DNA of 64,000 nucleotides from Knoellia sp. S7-12 (GTDB lineage Bacteria > Actinomycetota > Actinomycetes > Actinomycetales > Dermatophilaceae), in NCBI RefSeq assembly GCF_040518285.1, contig NZ_CP155449.1, positions 2,852,001-2,916,000 on the forward strand. Direction: 5' to 3'. Positions 63,478-64,000 of this stretch are shown here, in pieces. Below the pieces are notes generated by a model. The model made no database searches and was not told where the DNA came from. It saw only the letters and a list, made by a program, of their open reading frames with translations. Made by a program: the position numbers and the translations under genes. Within the stretch, counting starts at the first letter, position 1; every line of letters starts with the position of its first letter.

Positions 63478-64000
63478 TCAGCCGATGTGACCGGTGGCCG
63501 CCAACACTGCGTGGCCGTCGGCGGAGGTGGTCACCGGGCTCACGGTCAGTGAGCCACCGGAGTTCAGCGGAGAGAGATTGCTCGAGAAGAAGACGTAGTC
63601 GATCTTGCGAGGGTCCCGATCCTTGCCGACGGCAGTGGGCTGCCCCACACGCGCCGCATTCCCGGTACGAAGCTGGTGCGCCTCGACGAAATCCCCCGAT
63701 CCGTTGGGGCCATACATGTTTGACAGCGGCACGGAGTTCGGGACAGCGTTGAAGTCGCCGCCCACGATCACCGAATGCTTCTTCTTCTTCTTCGCGATCC
63801 AGGGATGGGTGATCTGCTTGATGCGACCCGTCTGGTGCGCCCGGTGCGCAAAGTCTTCGTCTCCGTAGATCTGCAGGTGCGTCGCGCAGCCATGCACGTC
63901 GGTTCCGCCCTTGGTGAACTTGACACAGGCCATCCCGAAGTTCTGGTCGGGGTCGGGAGACTCGCCCTCGGCGTAGAAGGAGAACTCCTGCTTCGATGCC
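63478..64000 (-). CDS. Endonuclease/exonuclease/phosphatase family protein (5' end outside window)
   Basis: 174 codons to the window edge, reading ASKQEFSFYAEGESPDPDQN and on. Seen: FGMACVKFTKGGTDVHGCATHL, the catalytic VIVGGDFNAVPNS, KIDYVFFSSNL and the terminal GHAVLAAT, where DGHAV-type residues hold the catalytic Asp-His. The N-terminal half, including any signal peptide, lies beyond the window. Such proteins are secreted nucleases or sphingomyelinases; substrate unknown. The two cysteines suggest an exported, disulfide-bonded form. Confidence 0.85.
   Translation of the reverse strand, partial: ASKQEFSFYAEGESPDPDQNFGMACVKFTKGGTDVHGCATHLQIYGDEDFAHRAHQTGRIKQITHPWIAKKKKKHSVIVGGDFNAVPNSVPLSNMYGPNGSGDFVEAHQLRTGNAARVGQPTAVGKDRDPRKIDYVFFSSNLSPLNSGGSLTVSPVTTSADGHAVLAATGHIG

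Overview
The window is high-GC (about 70% by eye) chromosomal DNA of an actinobacterium. The order thiL, Lrp/AsnC domain, DUF3515 lipoprotein, ddl, gpsA, plsC, cofC, HU, leuDC, ndgR-like, tRNA-Glu, tRNA-Gln, gltX, then cimA, ilvE, leuB, serA, ilvCNB, ilvD is the conserved actinobacterial arrangement. Abundant GTG starts, a coenzyme F420 gene, an HU with an H1-like tail, ECF42, BTAD-WD40 and MMPL proteins all fit. An Intrasporangiaceae-type soil or marine actinomycete is my best guess, not proven. There is no rRNA, CRISPR array, prophage or replication origin.

Layout. 1-7.5 kb: cofactor, cell wall and phospholipid genes (thiL fragment, ddl, gpsA, plsC, cofC) and a tailed HU. 7.8-12.7 kb: leuCD with a divergent IclR regulator, two tRNAs and gltX. 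12.8-20.7 kb: dodecin, an ECF42 sigma factor with its DGPF partner, and assorted enzymes (FAH family, SGNH lipase, putative glycosylase, ArfB, GNAT). 20.8-26.3 kb: cimA behind a leader-peptide attenuator, a DUF2786 gene and a two-gene operon under twin palindromic operators. 26.3-34 kb: a one-strand cluster (permease, GntR, glutamine-synthetase-like ligase, aldehyde dehydrogenase, SDR, gamma-glutamyl hydrolase, MBL hydrolase) for breakdown of an amine as its gamma-glutamyl conjugate; the SDR in place of a PuuB-type oxidase points to an amino alcohol such as ethanolamine. 34-40.5 kb: ilvE and leuB, then a complete IS3-family element about 65 bp upstream of leuB, then a short HU and serA. 40.7-47 kb: a 1384-residue BTAD/nSTAND/WD40 regulator with membrane and secreted neighbours. 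47.2-50.9 kb: ilvBNC behind a second attenuator. 51-58.6 kb: a PHP hydrolase, a decayed glycosidase-like pseudogene, ilvD and an MMPL/MarR pair. 58.6-64 kb: SixA phosphatase, two dehydrogenases with an HxlR regulator, a PQQ-type sugar dehydrogenase, a DUF937 protein and an exonuclease-family fragment.

How it works together. The window holds most of branched-chain amino acid synthesis: entry by citramalate (cimA), shared steps (ilvB, ilvN, ilvC, ilvD, ilvE) and the leucine branch (leuB, leuC, leuD). ilvB and cimA each have a short leader peptide rich in the end products followed by a terminator, which suggests attenuation; leuCD lies opposite an NdgR-like regulator.

The most unexpected signal is not a gene. 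The octamer GTATGCCG/CGGCATAC occurs about 45 times, some twenty times more than composition predicts. It is common between genes, and inverted pairs form the bases of two terminator hairpins, much as uptake sequences do in Neisseria.
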